NCBI GenBank assembly: GCA_004565275.1
Contig: SDOX01000019.1
Span: 678,340 to 742,339 of the forward strand
From: Nannochloropsis salina CCMP1776
Taxonomy: Eukaryota; Sar; Eustigmatophyceae; Eustigmatales; Monodopsidaceae
Reading direction: 5' to 3'
Length of the DNA: 64,000 nt
The notes beneath the pieces were generated by a model. It saw only the letters and a program-made list of their open reading frames with translations, was not told the DNA's origin and did no database searches. Shown one piece after another: positions 1 through 10,653 of the stretch (position 1 is its first letter; each line of letters starts with the position of its first letter). A program made the position numbers and the translations under genes.

Positions 1-1129
1 ATACGTCATCGTGAGATTGCGCCCGTGACTCAAGCGACTCGAGCTTGTCCTCGTCCCGCGACGTCAACGTTGGAAGCCGGAGAGACATTTCCGGCACAGG
101 CAGCGGAAGTGGAGTCTGTGGAGAAGAAATGGACAGGACGTTACTATACAAAGACGTCTCGGGAGACGTTGTGGTGAGCAGCAAGTGATGCGATGGCCAT
201 ACCGTCGTACTGCTGCCTATCTTCGGTCGCCGCGACGCGTCCGTCTTGGGCAAGGTCGTCGACAAAGCCCTCCTGGTGGAATCTAAAGGGGGGGGCGCGG
301 TCCCCCTTTTCCCCCTGTGCACTAAGTGCCTTTCGTGTGGCAGCGAGGCTAGCAATGCTTGGCGAGCTTTCTCTGCCAATTCGAGCAGAGGCCGTGCGGC
401 TGCTTCTCTTTGCTCCTGTATCCTGCGCTTGCGGATTTCTTCTTCCTCTTTCTCTTGCAAAAGTTTCATGAGTCGCCGTTTTTCAGCCCTAGTAGTGGCA
501 TACGTTAGGTCGCGGATAACTCCTTGTGGGCTTTTTAGCGCGTCGGATGGGAGCATCTTGGAGTCAAGCCCCAAAAAATCCTCCAGCTTTTTGTAAAGCG
601 TCGGCAATTGATTATGACCAGTGGTAGCTGGGAGACGGTGAGCAGTCAACAAAATAGTGCGGGAAGTTGCTAGAGATGCCGCGTTTGCCGATGAGAAGGC
701 ACGAGACGGGCGTCCTCTGAGCTCTGCAATGTGAGGGGCCTTTTGAAGAAAGGACTTGCGTACCCACTTGACATCGACCAGCAGTCCTTGGTGCCCAGAC
801 AGGCACGAAAAGTAGCGTACACCGTCCACACTTCCGTCATTAGCGTTGTCGGCTACGATAGCGCCCTGCAGCTCGATGCCAGCCCAGGTCCCCTCACTAA
901 AATGGACTGGGCCTACAAAGCGAAGCAAACCAACGTTTCGTCTCACCGCCCTGTTGTTTCTTCCCACCACGTCAACCCAAATGCCTTTGGCAGGTGCAGG
1001 ACGAGCGTCTTGGTCCGTAACTTGCAAGTAACGCACGGTCTGGGAGTACGGACTGGCCAGCGAGCGGGGGTTCCACCCGACTTTAGCCTCAATGTCTTTG
1101 AAAGTCGCTAATGCGGTTGACTGCGGCAT
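1..1129 (-). CDS. CAP-Gly domain protein with coiled coil (partial, runs off left edge)
   Basis: One uninterrupted reverse-strand frame runs from ATG at 1129 (in-frame TAA just upstream) to the window edge, about 376 codons, so the C-terminus lies outside. Residues about 65-125 form a CAP-Gly domain: the stretches RFVGPVHFSEGTWAGIEL and NDGSVDGVRYFSC match the Gly-rich fold with its NDGSV/GxRYF signature. CAP-Gly domains bind the C-terminal EEY/F tails of tubulin and end-binding proteins, so a microtubule or tubulin-folding role is likely. After about residue 170 comes a charged helix (RAEKRRLMKLLQEKEEEEIR) likely to be a coiled coil, then a Ser/Thr/Pro-rich tail. No intron is needed. Forward-strand ORFs over this span are shadows. 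The exact family (CLIP, TBCB/E, dynactin type) cannot be settled without the missing end. Confidence 0.85.
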   Translation of the reverse strand, partial: MPQSTALATFKDIEAKVGWNPRSLASPYSQTVRYLQVTDQDARPAPAKGIWVDVVGRNNRAVRRNVGLLRFVGPVHFSEGTWAGIELQGAIVADNANDGSVDGVRYFSCLSGHQGLLVDVKWVRKSFLQKAPHIAELRGRPSRAFSSANAASLATSRTILLTAHRLPATTGHNQLPTLYKKLEDFLGLDSKMLPSDALKSPQGVIRDLTYATTRAEKRRLMKLLQEKEEEEIRKRRIQEQREAAARPLLELAEKARQALLASLPHERHLVHRGKRGTAPPPLDSTRRALSTTLPKTDASRRPKIGSSTTVWPSHHLLLTTTSPETSLYSNVLSISSPQTPLPLPVPEMSLRLPTLTSRDEDKLESLESRAQSHDDV

Positions 1130-2074
1130 TAAGTTGGCATTAGAAGTAATTTAAGATTCCGCTGTGTATGATTTGGACGTCTCTGAGGCGTTAGGGCTTG
1201 TTAAATTATCTTCCGGTGAGTTAGGCCCTATGACCATGGTCCGGTGGAGCGGCTTGCCCGTTACTGGGGAGGCCCCCGGTTGAGATCGACTCGCCAGGCA
1301 GGACAAGGATATCTAAGATGATTGGTTAAAATTCGACATTTAGCCCCTCTTTTGGAAGCTTAGTGCTTCCTTTGTGATGCGAAATGCATTACGTTGATAT
1401 GGCGTACTTTGAAAGCAAGTGATGCCGCAGGAGGATCGAAAAAAGGAACGCTTCCGCTTGGGGCTCGACGAAAAATCTTCCCTTAAAATTGGAATCTTAC
1501 GTCCTGATAGGGACGAGAGCACTGTAGGCAAAACTTTATCGCGTGATTAGACCATTAAAAGGGCACTGATTTTGGTAGCGGCTGGAAAATTTGGGCATCC
1601 TAGGACGCATTATTATCTCCTCTGATTGCTCACGTTCATACGTCCCTGTGGCCCATGCATGACCTCACATATATATCCGTTTGTCTTGTCCCTAACCATG
1701 AAGGTAATAATGAAATATGAATCCAAAACATTTGATGCTTTATATATTTTTGAGCCAAGCGAGCAAGTGATCCTTCTTAAACTGTCATTGTTTTTTAAAA
1801 AAGCGAAGAAATAATTTGATAGATTCTTTCAAAGCCATCAAAAACAGTAGAGATAGTTCGTTGGCATCTCCCACTCTTGGCGTACGAACAGCCGAATACT
1901 TTATGTTTCCTGTGTCAGCTAATAGTCAAAAGGCACTTGATGACAAATATGCACATAGTTGGATAGATACCATGAAAAGTAGTACATGACAAATTCTATA
2001 AGACGCTGCTCGGTGGAGTTCCCGCACCCTATGACCCCTCAACGCTGGCAAAGAATGAGTTTCAGATATCAACT
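1130..2074. other. Intergenic, 945 bp, nothing recognised
   Basis: AT-rich stretch between the start of the CAP-Gly gene and the end of the phosphatase gene. Only short ORFs lacking domain-like features occur. It should hold the promoter of the CAP-Gly gene and the 3' end of the MDP-1 gene. Confidence 0.6.
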
Positions 2075-2893
2075 TTAGTTCCCCTGAAAAGTTTCATCGA
2101 AGATACTGAGCCGCTTACGAAATTGTAGAAGTCCTTCCTCGAAAGTGCTGAGGGAAATGCCATCCTTGCAATGGACAGATATAACGCCTAACTGAGATAC
2201 TTCGTGGATATTCCGTTTTTCATCATCGAAGAATAACATTTCGCTAAAATTAACATTCAGTTTTCGTGCCAGAGCGTGAAAATGCTTGTCTTTAGAAGTG
2301 GGGTATATTTCCCAGGCCTGGGCGTAGTCGCTTAGGCATCGTCCTTGTTCGTCAATTTCAAATATGCGTATAACTTCATTTGCCCAAGCTGGCTCTTCTG
2401 TGCGAGATGCAAAGGCCACCTGCATATTTGCCTCCATAAGTGCTTGTAGCAATGGTCGAGTATGTTCAAACGCTTCGATCTCCCATTTTCGTCTGTTAAA
2501 AAGTTAACATCAGTCAAGAGCGAACATGTTGCTGCACTGTCGAATCTGCAACAACACGAGCACTTATAAAGCGATAGGTTATGTCACGACAACCAAAAGA
2601 TCACAACAAATGAAAGCAATGAGGCAATCAGGAAAGTGTTGGGCCTGACTAAACAGACAGAAATCTGACTCGAGGATTATGTGAAAACGGCGAGAGACTT
2701 ACTTATCAAGGACTGCTTGCTCTTCTTTGTGGTAGACAAAAGGGGGACCGCTTGTTGAATCGACGTAAGCCTGCCAGAGGGTGTAATCCAAATCTAAGAC
2801 AATGAGCTTGGGTTGGGGGCCTGCTCGCAACAGCTGAAGGGCTTTCTCCTTGACGGGGTACGAAGAAGAGGCCGCAACGTTTAGCTCCGCCAT
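2075..2893 (-). CDS. Magnesium-dependent phosphatase 1 (HAD superfamily)
   Basis: Two exons: 2893-2703 and 2492-2075, joined over a 210-bp intron (donor GTAAGT, acceptor AACAG). The product is 202 residues. HAD motif I is VLDLDYTLW near residue 34, with Asp nucleophile and DxDxT; after the splice come the conserved ASRTEEPAWAN stretch, EIYPTSKDKHF, and motif IV LFFDDEKRNI near residue 150, followed by GVISVHCKDGISL. These are the signature blocks of MDP-1, a small cytosolic Mg2+-dependent phosphatase thought to act on protein tyrosine phosphate or on glycated sugars. Length fits the family (about 165-200). The splice restores the continuous family sequence across the join (LDK-RKWE), so the exon structure is well supported. 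The start codon lies only 20 bp from that of a tentative divergent gene. Confidence 0.9.
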
Positions 2894-2913
2894 GTATCAA
2901 GGACCGATTTGTA

Positions 2914-3308
2914 TGGAACCGCCCGTCTGTTTGCAGGGTGAATGAAAGATACGGCTGTCAAGTGATGAGTACCGCGGATACATGGGCTTGCTTGGGTTTG
3001 TCGGGCGGGCAGGGCGGGGTCGACCTTCTAGATGATATGACAAGAGGAAAGAGCAAACGAAAATTACACCGCAGTCACTCATTCTGCTACAGGTGTTCAG
3101 ATCAGCAGTCGGGTCGAATCCACATGAATATACCTCGATATGCAAAGCATCTTTCGCACTGAGGCGTCGTGCAAAGAAGCTTGTCGGTGACATGTTGGCG
3201 TCTCTGGACAAGGTCTACCCCCCTCCTGTACCCCCCGACCAACCCCACTTACAACTTGCACTTCCGACACCGGTTGATTCAGTGAAGCCAGAGCCAGCCA
3301 AAAAATAG
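2914..3308 (+). CDS. Possible small two-exon gene, unknown function
   Basis: A frame rich in charged residues and Pro (for example RRRAKKLVGDMLASLDKVY) ends at 3308. It can be joined to a tiny first exon, 2914-2938, through an intron with donor GTGAAT and acceptor AGCAG, giving exon 2 at 3109-3308 and a 74-residue protein with a Pro/Lys-rich C-terminus. The phase fits, but no family is recognised and the proposed start is only 20 bp from the divergent MDP-1 start, leaving almost no room for separate 5' leaders. Other acceptors (3092, 3100) give different or truncated products. Treat both the model and the gene as tentative. Confidence 0.3.
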
Positions 3309-3599
3309 CTAGATTTGTGTTCTTTAGGTGTCAATAACTCACACTTGAAGGTTATTTACATCGACCGACAGTATTCTCGTTTCCCGAAATTTAAATATGG
3401 AATGGGGAGGTGAAAATCTCCTTTGATCAGTGTTTTCACGGATTGCCTGCTGGCGCCGAAAGAGAATCTATAGCTGATAGCAAATATTGTGATATGTGTT
3501 CTACCGTTTCTTTATTTGTTGAGTTTCGTAAAAATGATATGTCCGAAAAGACTTTGAAATTGTTGAGACGTTATTCGCTCTCCTCCTGCGCACTGGCTC

Positions 3600-5888
3600 T
3601 CAAGATAGATAGACAGACCGGATAATGGAGAGATATATCGTTACGTTCAAGATAAGCACCGGTATGCATAGAGCATATTGCCAAAGAATGACATAGGCAA
3701 GCGCATGACCGTGTTCTGACTTGCCGTGCACCAAGATCAACATTACGACATTCTGGGCCGAAGGGACAGCAGCATCCAATAGCGCGACCAAAGAGAGGAC
3801 AGGAGTTCCTTCGAAAAGCCCCAGCGTGTACCCGCCCCACCAGGCTCCCAGCCCGATGAGTGGAAAGAGCAGAATCCGACCTAAGATTATGCAGAAAATC
3901 ACTCGAGGCTTGAACGCGAAAGATGCGGTTGCGTTGTTTTGGGCGGCCTTGTCGTTCAGATACCGGATGGTTCCCGAGCCTGATAGCATCAGCATCGAGC
4001 AAGGAACTTGTGCCTGGCCCAGAATCCGCATGGCCCCCAAGAAGGCGCCCAAGGGCGGATCGGGCCTATCGACAGTGGGGACGAAGAGAGCTTTGATGGG
4101 CGGGAAGAGCCCGAGAAAGAAGGCGGTCAGGGCGGCACGTATCGAGGGATTGGCCGCAAGGCGCGAGATAACAAGGAGGAAGCCGACCCAGACGTCTAGA
4201 ATGCGCGAGTAACAGGTCGGAGGGCGCACAACAAGGATGCTAGGTTCAGGGGAATGCATGGGGAGCGGGGGCGTGGAGGAGAGGGACTGGGAGGAGATAT
4301 GAGAGCGGGAGGGCTCCAGGCCCTTCACGGCGATACGCGGGGGCACGAGGCCCTCGCTAGGGACGGCTCCGTTGCCTTTACCAGCCGACACAGAGCTGTT
4401 GCCTGCCTGCTGGGTGGATCCGAAGCCAGTGCTTCCACTCCGGCGTCGACCCATGAGCCGCTCCCTCTCCCCGCTCTCCTCCGGATGCAGCTGCGGGTGA
4501 GTCGTGTCCGTCCGCGAGCCCCGCAGGCGAAAGAGGGAAGGGGACGAGGACAAAGAGGGCAAGTACGGGCTGCTCATGCTCCCCACCAGACTCAAACTAC
4601 TCCCCAGCAAGCCCAAGCCGCTCTGCTCTGTTTCCATCTGAGGCCGGGACTCGACTGGATACCGACTAAGGATTGAGTTGATATCTTCCTGGTCGAGGAT
4701 CTGCGAATGAGATTGCAACCGCCGCAGGCGCGGTGTTCCCGGGCCCAGCTCCGATGCGCTCGTCCGGATTCCGGAGTCATAATTGTCCGTGCGTGACGGG
4801 GTGGCGACAGAGCCCCTCCTTCGAGAGAGCGCCGAGGAAGGCCCCGATGCTAGCGCGGGGGGCACTTGCTGGTCCGAGCCCTCCCTCTCTAGACGTGCCG
4901 CCGCCCCAGGTACGTTCATCGATGCTGAGTGAGGCCGACACTCCAGCGCGCGCTCTTGATCTGTGTCTTGGAAATAAGTGCTCTTCATGACCTCATCTTC
5001 CCCCTCAAGTGCCTCCTCCTCCTCCTCCTCCTCATCCCCTTTCTGGTCCTTGACAATCTCCTCCGCCCACGTGAACATGAGGATGGTCTGGGTAATCAGG
5101 TAGAAAGAGATGTATTCGACGCCCCGCAAGTCACAGTCCGGGCCAACACCTGACGCCAAAGGCTCGTCCGCACAGAGCGTGTCGATCATAGCGATCGACA
5201 GGGAGCCCACGTTTCCGAACATGAGACACAGAGTCACAGCCTTCTTCCCGATGCCGCGGATGCGAAAGAAAGTTGTCAGGCACGTAGCAAGGATGAAGCC
5301 TGAGCAGACGTGTACAAGAGCTAGCACAGGAAGTTTCCAAAGTACCATTAAACGTGCGACGGTCACCTCGCTAATGATATTCACGAAAAGGAGGGCGGGG
5401 AGGGTCACGTGATACACGAGTCTGCCCAAATCGGAAACCCCTTGATCGTTAAAAACTCCTGCAGAATAGGAAAGAGGTACAAAAGATAGATAAGTTGCCG
5501 GAAGTGAAGTCAATTGTGCACATATTTCTTGTCAACAAACAGGCTTGTCGTCTGAACAGTTGTATGACGGCAACCATCAGTTGAAGGGTCGACATTCTTT
5601 GGAGAAAATAAGCGAGTTAGTTACACACCAATCATCCTTCCCGTTGCGCTATACCTCTCTTATCGTACCTTGTGCAGTGGCCACTACTCCGATCAAAACT
5701 AGGAAGACAATTTTGCACGTGGCGTTGGCAGAGGCCGACAAAGCATCTTCGATGAGGTCCCTCGTCGGCAGTTCAAACATACTTTCGGCCCCACCAGCAC
5801 AGCTGCTGACTCCACTGTATGTCTGTGATTCGTTGGATTGATTTTTAATGTCATACATAAGGTTAGAGAACAGAGTGACGACAAGCAT
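3600..5888 (-). CDS. PIN/PILS-like auxin efflux carrier family membrane transporter
   Basis: Exon 1 is 5888-5669 and exon 2 is 5458-3600; the intron has donor GTACGA and acceptor CTGCAG and restores VVATAQG-VFNDQGVSDLG across the join. The 692-residue protein has the auxin efflux carrier (Mem_trans) layout: hydrophobic segments in roughly residues 55-200 (including VTLPALLFVNIISE and LMFGNVGSLSIAM), an acidic, Ser-rich cytosolic loop at about 210-490, and a C-terminal membrane bundle with GRILLFPLIGLGAWW and PSAQNVVMLILV. Family members move auxin or related small acids across the plasma membrane or ER; substrate cannot be inferred here. The first methionine of the exon 1 frame is at 5888. 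An alternative model without exon 1 would lose the first helix. Confidence 0.85.
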
Positions 5889-6547
5889 AGAAATCGGAGC
5901 CCCCGACAAACATTCAACACCGGCCGTCCCTTTGTATCCTCTTCGCTTGATCTCGGTTCGGGTGAATTCGGAGATTTTGGCGCTATCTCCGGGTATCCTC
6001 GACGCCTCGTGCTCTCTCGCTCCGACCGCCCACGCCTAATTGCGTTCTTTGTTTGGCCCGACATCATGATACGAGATCGTACCTATATGTACATGGCTAA
6101 CTTGTCTCACATATCTTGAAAACAACCTCCAATGGTGACGCAATATCATCATCAAAAATCTGAAGCCCACGACTCAGGCGCCTTCATTAGCCTGTTGGGA
6201 TGAAGGCACCCAGATTTCAATGAACGAAAATTTGACAGACAAATCTAGCGTTGTCCTAAACATGAGACTAATTGCACATCCTATACGGTTACTGCGCAGC
6301 GCTGTTTCCACCCGTGCTTCTCCAACCAAATATTTCCTCCAGGTTTGAAAGGCCAGAGGTGGGATCAATACATCAAGATTTCATCTTTGTTACTTTTTCA
6401 ATTTTTAATAGCTCTTGATTAAGAAAATCATCGCTTCATTTGGCAAAGGAACGCAAAAAGCAAATACGAAAACCAGAAGGTGTCGCGAACCGCCGCTCTT
6501 ACTATGATTACTAGGATTGCCTTATTCCTTGCTTTACATATTTTAAA
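5889..6547. other. Intergenic, about 660 bp, nothing recognised
   Basis: Lies upstream of the carrier gene and downstream of the fusion-protein gene. It is AT-rich toward 6400-6547. No ORF with convincing protein character is seen; the promoter of the carrier gene should be here. Confidence 0.55.
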
Positions 6548-8528
6548 CTACTCTCGCGCCTCCCACCTTCTCTCGTTAACATTTAAAATTTGGAAAAGCT
6601 GCTGGTTAAAAGGTGCATAAAAAGCACTCAGTCTAGCCTTTGTTCTCTCATCCATTGGCTCATATGCCCGTGTATTCTTAGCATGCGTATCAATGATGGA
6701 ATGCGGTGGTAAACCCAGAAAATCAAACACCTTTCCTAATTGTGCCTGCACAGCGTCATGACTTACCATGTCTTCCATAAACATAACCATCAACTGATCT
6801 CGGCCGAACGCTTCGAGCCACGGCTGCAGCTGCAAGGCATACAATCCTCGACCTAAGAGCGAGTGGCTCCCATGACCCAGGGGCCGCGAAGACAAGTACC
6901 CGTCCTTAAACTCCTGATAGTTCATGGTCGGATGAACTCTATGCCTCTCCAGGTCTTGCATCTCCGCCTCAACAACCTCCTCGAAGGACTTTCCCAACCA
7001 GTGACTGCCCCGAGCCTTCTTCTGCTCCACGCTGCCCTCCGGGTCGGTCACCATCTGGTACTGGGAATATGCCCTGGCAACGGGACAGCGCAGGATCACC
7101 AACAACTTGGCGGTGGGTGCCAGCTTGCGAACACGGGGCAAGACAATGTCGCTGTGCAGGAGGTAACTGGGAGTGGCCTCGCCTGTCATGCAAGATGGGT
7201 TCTCGTTCAGCAAAGCCGCGTGGAAAAAACGCAAGTAGGTTTCTCGGTGATCTTCCCACGTCAAATGTTCCTCTCGCCGCCACCGCCAGTCGAGGTAATG
7301 CGTCTCCCTGCGCCTTGCTCTCAGGACCAAGGGATGCTGGCACAGGTATTCGTACAAAGAGGTGGTCCCACTTTTCTGTGCACCCAGGATCAGAAAGCTC
7401 GGGCATGACCGGGATCCATGCTCGCTTTCTAGATCTATGGATCGTCGAGTCTGATGTAGTTTGGCGCCAGGGGGCAGGATACTCCTCTCGATGCTGTCCT
7501 TTTCCAAATAATCCAAAATTAAATGTACGCGAGACCGGTCCCATAGATTGTCCACGCTGTGCTTCGCTTGGTTGTTCAGCTCCACCAAGCAGCCTTCCGG
7601 GAGGTCGTACCTCTGAAGGCGGTCCTTGCTAGGCCCCACTCGGAACACGATACGAGCAGGATCAGTCTCGATGGGGAGATGAATGCGGTGTGAATAGTGC
7701 ACCCAGTAGCCGGTGTCGTGGTGGGGGGGGATTGCAATGCCCGGAGGCATGGAAGCGAGGAGGCAGCGTACGACCATGCGTGGAGCTACATTAAGGGCTT
7801 GAAATACCGGCAGAAGCAGGGCTTGCCATTCCGGATCATGGAACCATGGCATCTCGAAGCATCGCCGCAAGAAGTCATCGCAGTAAATGAACACAATTTT
7901 TTTAATGCCCCAGGCGTCGTGACTCGGGCGCAGTATCCCCACATTCGTCTTTTCTGCATTCTCTTCTTGCCATAGCTTCGCACCGCCATCAGAAAGCTTT
8001 CGCTTTATGCCTGCGACGCATACCTTCCCGCGCGCACTGCAGAGTGGCACACGGACCCGAGCCTCTTCCGGCAACTCATGCACGGGCACCCCTTTGTGCC
8101 CTAGAGTGATCGTGGCATTGGGAGGTACCATTCTTGGAAGGCTCGCAAAGGTAGGAGATGCTTGCACGGCGCTTGGATGTGGAGAGAGATTGGAGGAGGA
8201 GGAGAAGGGGAAAGAAGTAGAAGAAGAAGACGAGGAGGAGGAGGAGGTGGAGGAAGAAGTTTTGGGTGAAGCCGTGGCCGCGACATGTTTTGAGAGGGAA
8301 ATCACGTCACAATTTCTCGCATTGCAGTTGACCATGCCTGTAATATGAAGAAATGCGCGCCGATGAGGTTGACGCGTTAGATGCGCAGAATGTAAGAACA
8401 CTCATACCGATTTCCACCAGCCAGCCACCTCCTGCCTCGATGTCGACCGTCACTGTTTCAATATCACGGCAGCAGGCCTGGCGACAACAAGACGACGGCT
8501 GGCGTCGAACAAGGAAAGGACAAGACAT
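6548..8528 (-). CDS. Aspartyl/asparaginyl beta-hydroxylase domain fused to sulfotransferase
   Basis: Exon 1 is 8528-8408 and exon 2 is 8337-6548 (donor GTATGAGT, acceptor ATTACAG), giving 636 residues. After a Ser-rich N-terminal region, residues about 170-325 form an aspartyl/asparaginyl beta-hydroxylase fold: PPHHDTGYWVHYSHRIHLPI supplies the HxD iron ligands near residue 247 and AKHSVDN the distal His near 299. Residues about 350-636 are a PAPS-dependent sulfotransferase: FLILGAQKSGTTSLYEYL is the 5'-phosphosulfate loop and LLVILRCPVARAYSQYQM the 3'-phosphate site, as in heparan-sulfate-type enzymes. Both cores look complete. The two activities could act in sequence on one substrate, but that is inference. 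No clear signal peptide or membrane helix is visible, which is unusual for a carbohydrate sulfotransferase; the N-terminus could be mis-modelled. Confidence 0.88.
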
Positions 8529-9089
8529 GAAGAACTCTTGTGCTGGTAAACCGTGACACTGAGACGGAATCTCAAGTCACAAAACACTGCTCAGCATGGG
8601 TATGATTTACCGCCCACTCGGTGACCCCTCAGCCGGACCGCCATATGGGCCACTGGCGTTGATTTCTCAACATTCATGGAATTTCGCAATGATTCTTCAA
8701 AAGAATTATCATGGCTTGCCCATATGAGTACAAAAATATTATTTCTTCCTTTTACAAATGTTTTTTAATGCAGTGCTCAAGGGATCCAAACATTTTACAG
8801 TGATGGATAGCTTATTAGCGTACCACCAATAAGAGGCAGGAAGGATTTCACAGCCAAAGCTGCTTTTTATGTCAATAGCGTATTCCCAGTCTCTTACTTT
8901 AAGTTATGCTGTCAGCTTTCCCTAGTGTACTATGCAATGTCCGCCCGTCAGAGGAATTATTTCCCCCCGCCCTCCCCTCCGCCCTCCCCCCCGTCCTTTT
9001 CTGACCTGTCATCAGCCTCACCATCAGCTCTATGAGTACAATGAAAAGTCTTAGATGTGTGGGAGATGGCCAATTCAACTCTGTACAAT
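8529..9089. other. Intergenic, 560 bp, nothing recognised
   Basis: AT-rich spacer upstream of the fusion gene and downstream of the Sen54 gene. It contains a G/C-strand-biased run near 8960-9000 but no ORF or RNA that I can recognise. Confidence 0.55.
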
Positions 9090-10250
9090 TTACCTTTTTG
9101 CAAGGTTGGGCAGATTGCAACGTTTCTCGCTGGTCGACTCGCCCGCGTTTTCTTGAAGCCCTTCTTTCTCATCGTTACCAGACTGGAGGTCATGACATTC
9201 CTGCTCCTTGGAACGTAACGCTTCCTGATGCCTCTGTCTCTCCATCTCTCGACGGTCCTTTCGACAGAGCTTGTGTCTCCTACCTTCTGTATCTTCGTCT
9301 CCCTCCTTTCCTCTCTCCTGCTCACAAGATACGACCGTCGCAGCAGCAGCTTTCCCACGTGTGTCTGTCTGCGTTTTGTTTTCCAATGGCCAATGGGCGA
9401 TGTTAATGGCGAAGACTCCTCCGTCCCCGGACACCATGGCGTACTTCACAGGCACACCTTCCGCCCACTTGAATATAGCCATCAGCTCCTCCTCGCTGGG
9501 CACAGGATCGCGCGTGCCCCCATACATGATGTAAAATATGGGATCTTTGCGTGCTGTTTTTCGAAATTGGGAGGAAGGAGCATACGCCTCGAAAGCCACT
9601 CCGACCGGACAGCTTGGCTCTGCCCGAAAAACGATTAAACTTGTCTGACGGAAGTAGGCGTAAGTTAGGTAATGCTGCAGGTCCACCGCTTCGTACAGCT
9701 CCGGCGTTGTCAGATTCCCAACTTCGAGTTTGCACCGTTCGACAAGATACAGGGTTTCTTCCGGGAATAAGTGCGTATCTCCTTCGTAAGGAAAACCCAT
9801 CGAGCGAAGGTCGTTCCCACGTGTTTTTATGATGCGGCAAAGTTGTTTGTCGGGACGCCAAAGCCCTTCACAGTAGGTCTTTGCGTCACCGCATATCAGA
9901 AGAAGACCAAAAACAAAAAAAATACGAATAGAAATTATCATCAGACTCCGCAATAATGTTTCAGTCTGTCTTTGCTTTACCGTGGCTAGGTAAACAAATC
10001 CACCAAAGACTCCTACCTTCAAATTTCCCTTGGGTGGACGTTCCAATGTGCGTGCCCACACTTGTAAATTGTCAAGCACATCATCCGCAGCCACTAGCGG
10101 TAGCCCTTCCTCTCCATCCTCTTCCTCGAACTCCTCACTTCGATGCCGCTCCTTGGGCAGTTCCTCTTCATGCGCATCCCCTTCCTCGCCTTCCCTTTCG
10201 GACAGCTGCCCCACGGCCAAGAGGTGTCCGACAGATTCATCCACCTCCAT
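9090..10250 (-). CDS. tRNA-splicing endonuclease subunit Sen54-like
   Basis: Exon 1 is 10250-10017 and exon 2 is 9878-9090 (donor GTAGGA, acceptor GCAAAG), about 340 residues. The N-terminal 78 residues are strongly acidic. Exon 2 opens with the Sen54 N-terminal domain: LWRPDKQLCRIIKTRG, then RSMGF and LFPEETLYLVERCKLEV, the typical MGF...PEExLYLxERGxL pattern. Downstream, the blocks DPIFYIMYGGTRDPVP and PVKYAMVSGDGGVFAINI resemble the C-terminal fold of Sen54. Sen54 is the structural partner of Sen2 in the heterotetramer that excises tRNA introns. The C-terminal 100 residues are charged and low-complexity. The gene is head-to-head with POP4, another RNA-processing gene. Confidence 0.82.
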   Translation of the reverse strand: MEVDESVGHLLAVGQLSEREGEEGDAHEEELPKERHRSEEFEEEDGEEGLPLVAADDVLDNLQVWARTLERPPKGNLKVGVFGGFVYLATVKQRQTETLLRSLMIISIRIFFVFGLLLICGDAKTYCEGLWRPDKQLCRIIKTRGNDLRSMGFPYEGDTHLFPEETLYLVERCKLEVGNLTTPELYEAVDLQHYLTYAYFRQTSLIVFRAEPSCPVGVAFEAYAPSSQFRKTARKDPIFYIMYGGTRDPVPSEEELMAIFKWAEGVPVKYAMVSGDGGVFAINIAHWPLENKTQTDTRGKAAAATVVSCEQERGKEGDEDTEGRRHKLCRKDRREMERQRHQEALRSKEQECHDLQSGNDEKEGLQENAGESTSEKRCNLPNLAKR

Positions 10251-10653
10251 AGCAACTATTTAGCCTATTTCACTTGCGAGAAGTTGGCCTTCAGTTGAGT
10301 TCGATTGATGTACTCTAGAAAGTCGCTTAATGGACGTCACGAAAGATGTCCCCCTCGAGAAGTCTAAACGTTCCCGGTCGCGCGATTGTGACAAGCTTTT
10401 AACTCAACGTGCAATTGACATGTATTCTTTAACTTTGATCATTTTCAGCCAGGCTTGCATGGCGATGAATTCTAGCACACAATTTGTCCGCGCGGGCTTG
10501 GCCACGACATAGAAAAGTTAGCTTAACCTCCCCCCTCCGGTTCACCAATGAGCCCGTAGCTCCCAGCCGCCGATTCATATCATCGTCCTCAGGGAAGACA
10601 CAGGTCAACACATCCCCCACCCCTCAAAAATAATAGGGAGCAAATAGAAGAAC
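10251..10653. promoter_or_regulatory. Shared 5' region between Sen54 and POP4 (putative bidirectional promoter)
   Basis: The two start codons are 403 bp apart and point away from each other, so both promoters must sit here or overlap. I see no diagnostic motif; the call rests on gene orientation alone. Confidence 0.45.
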
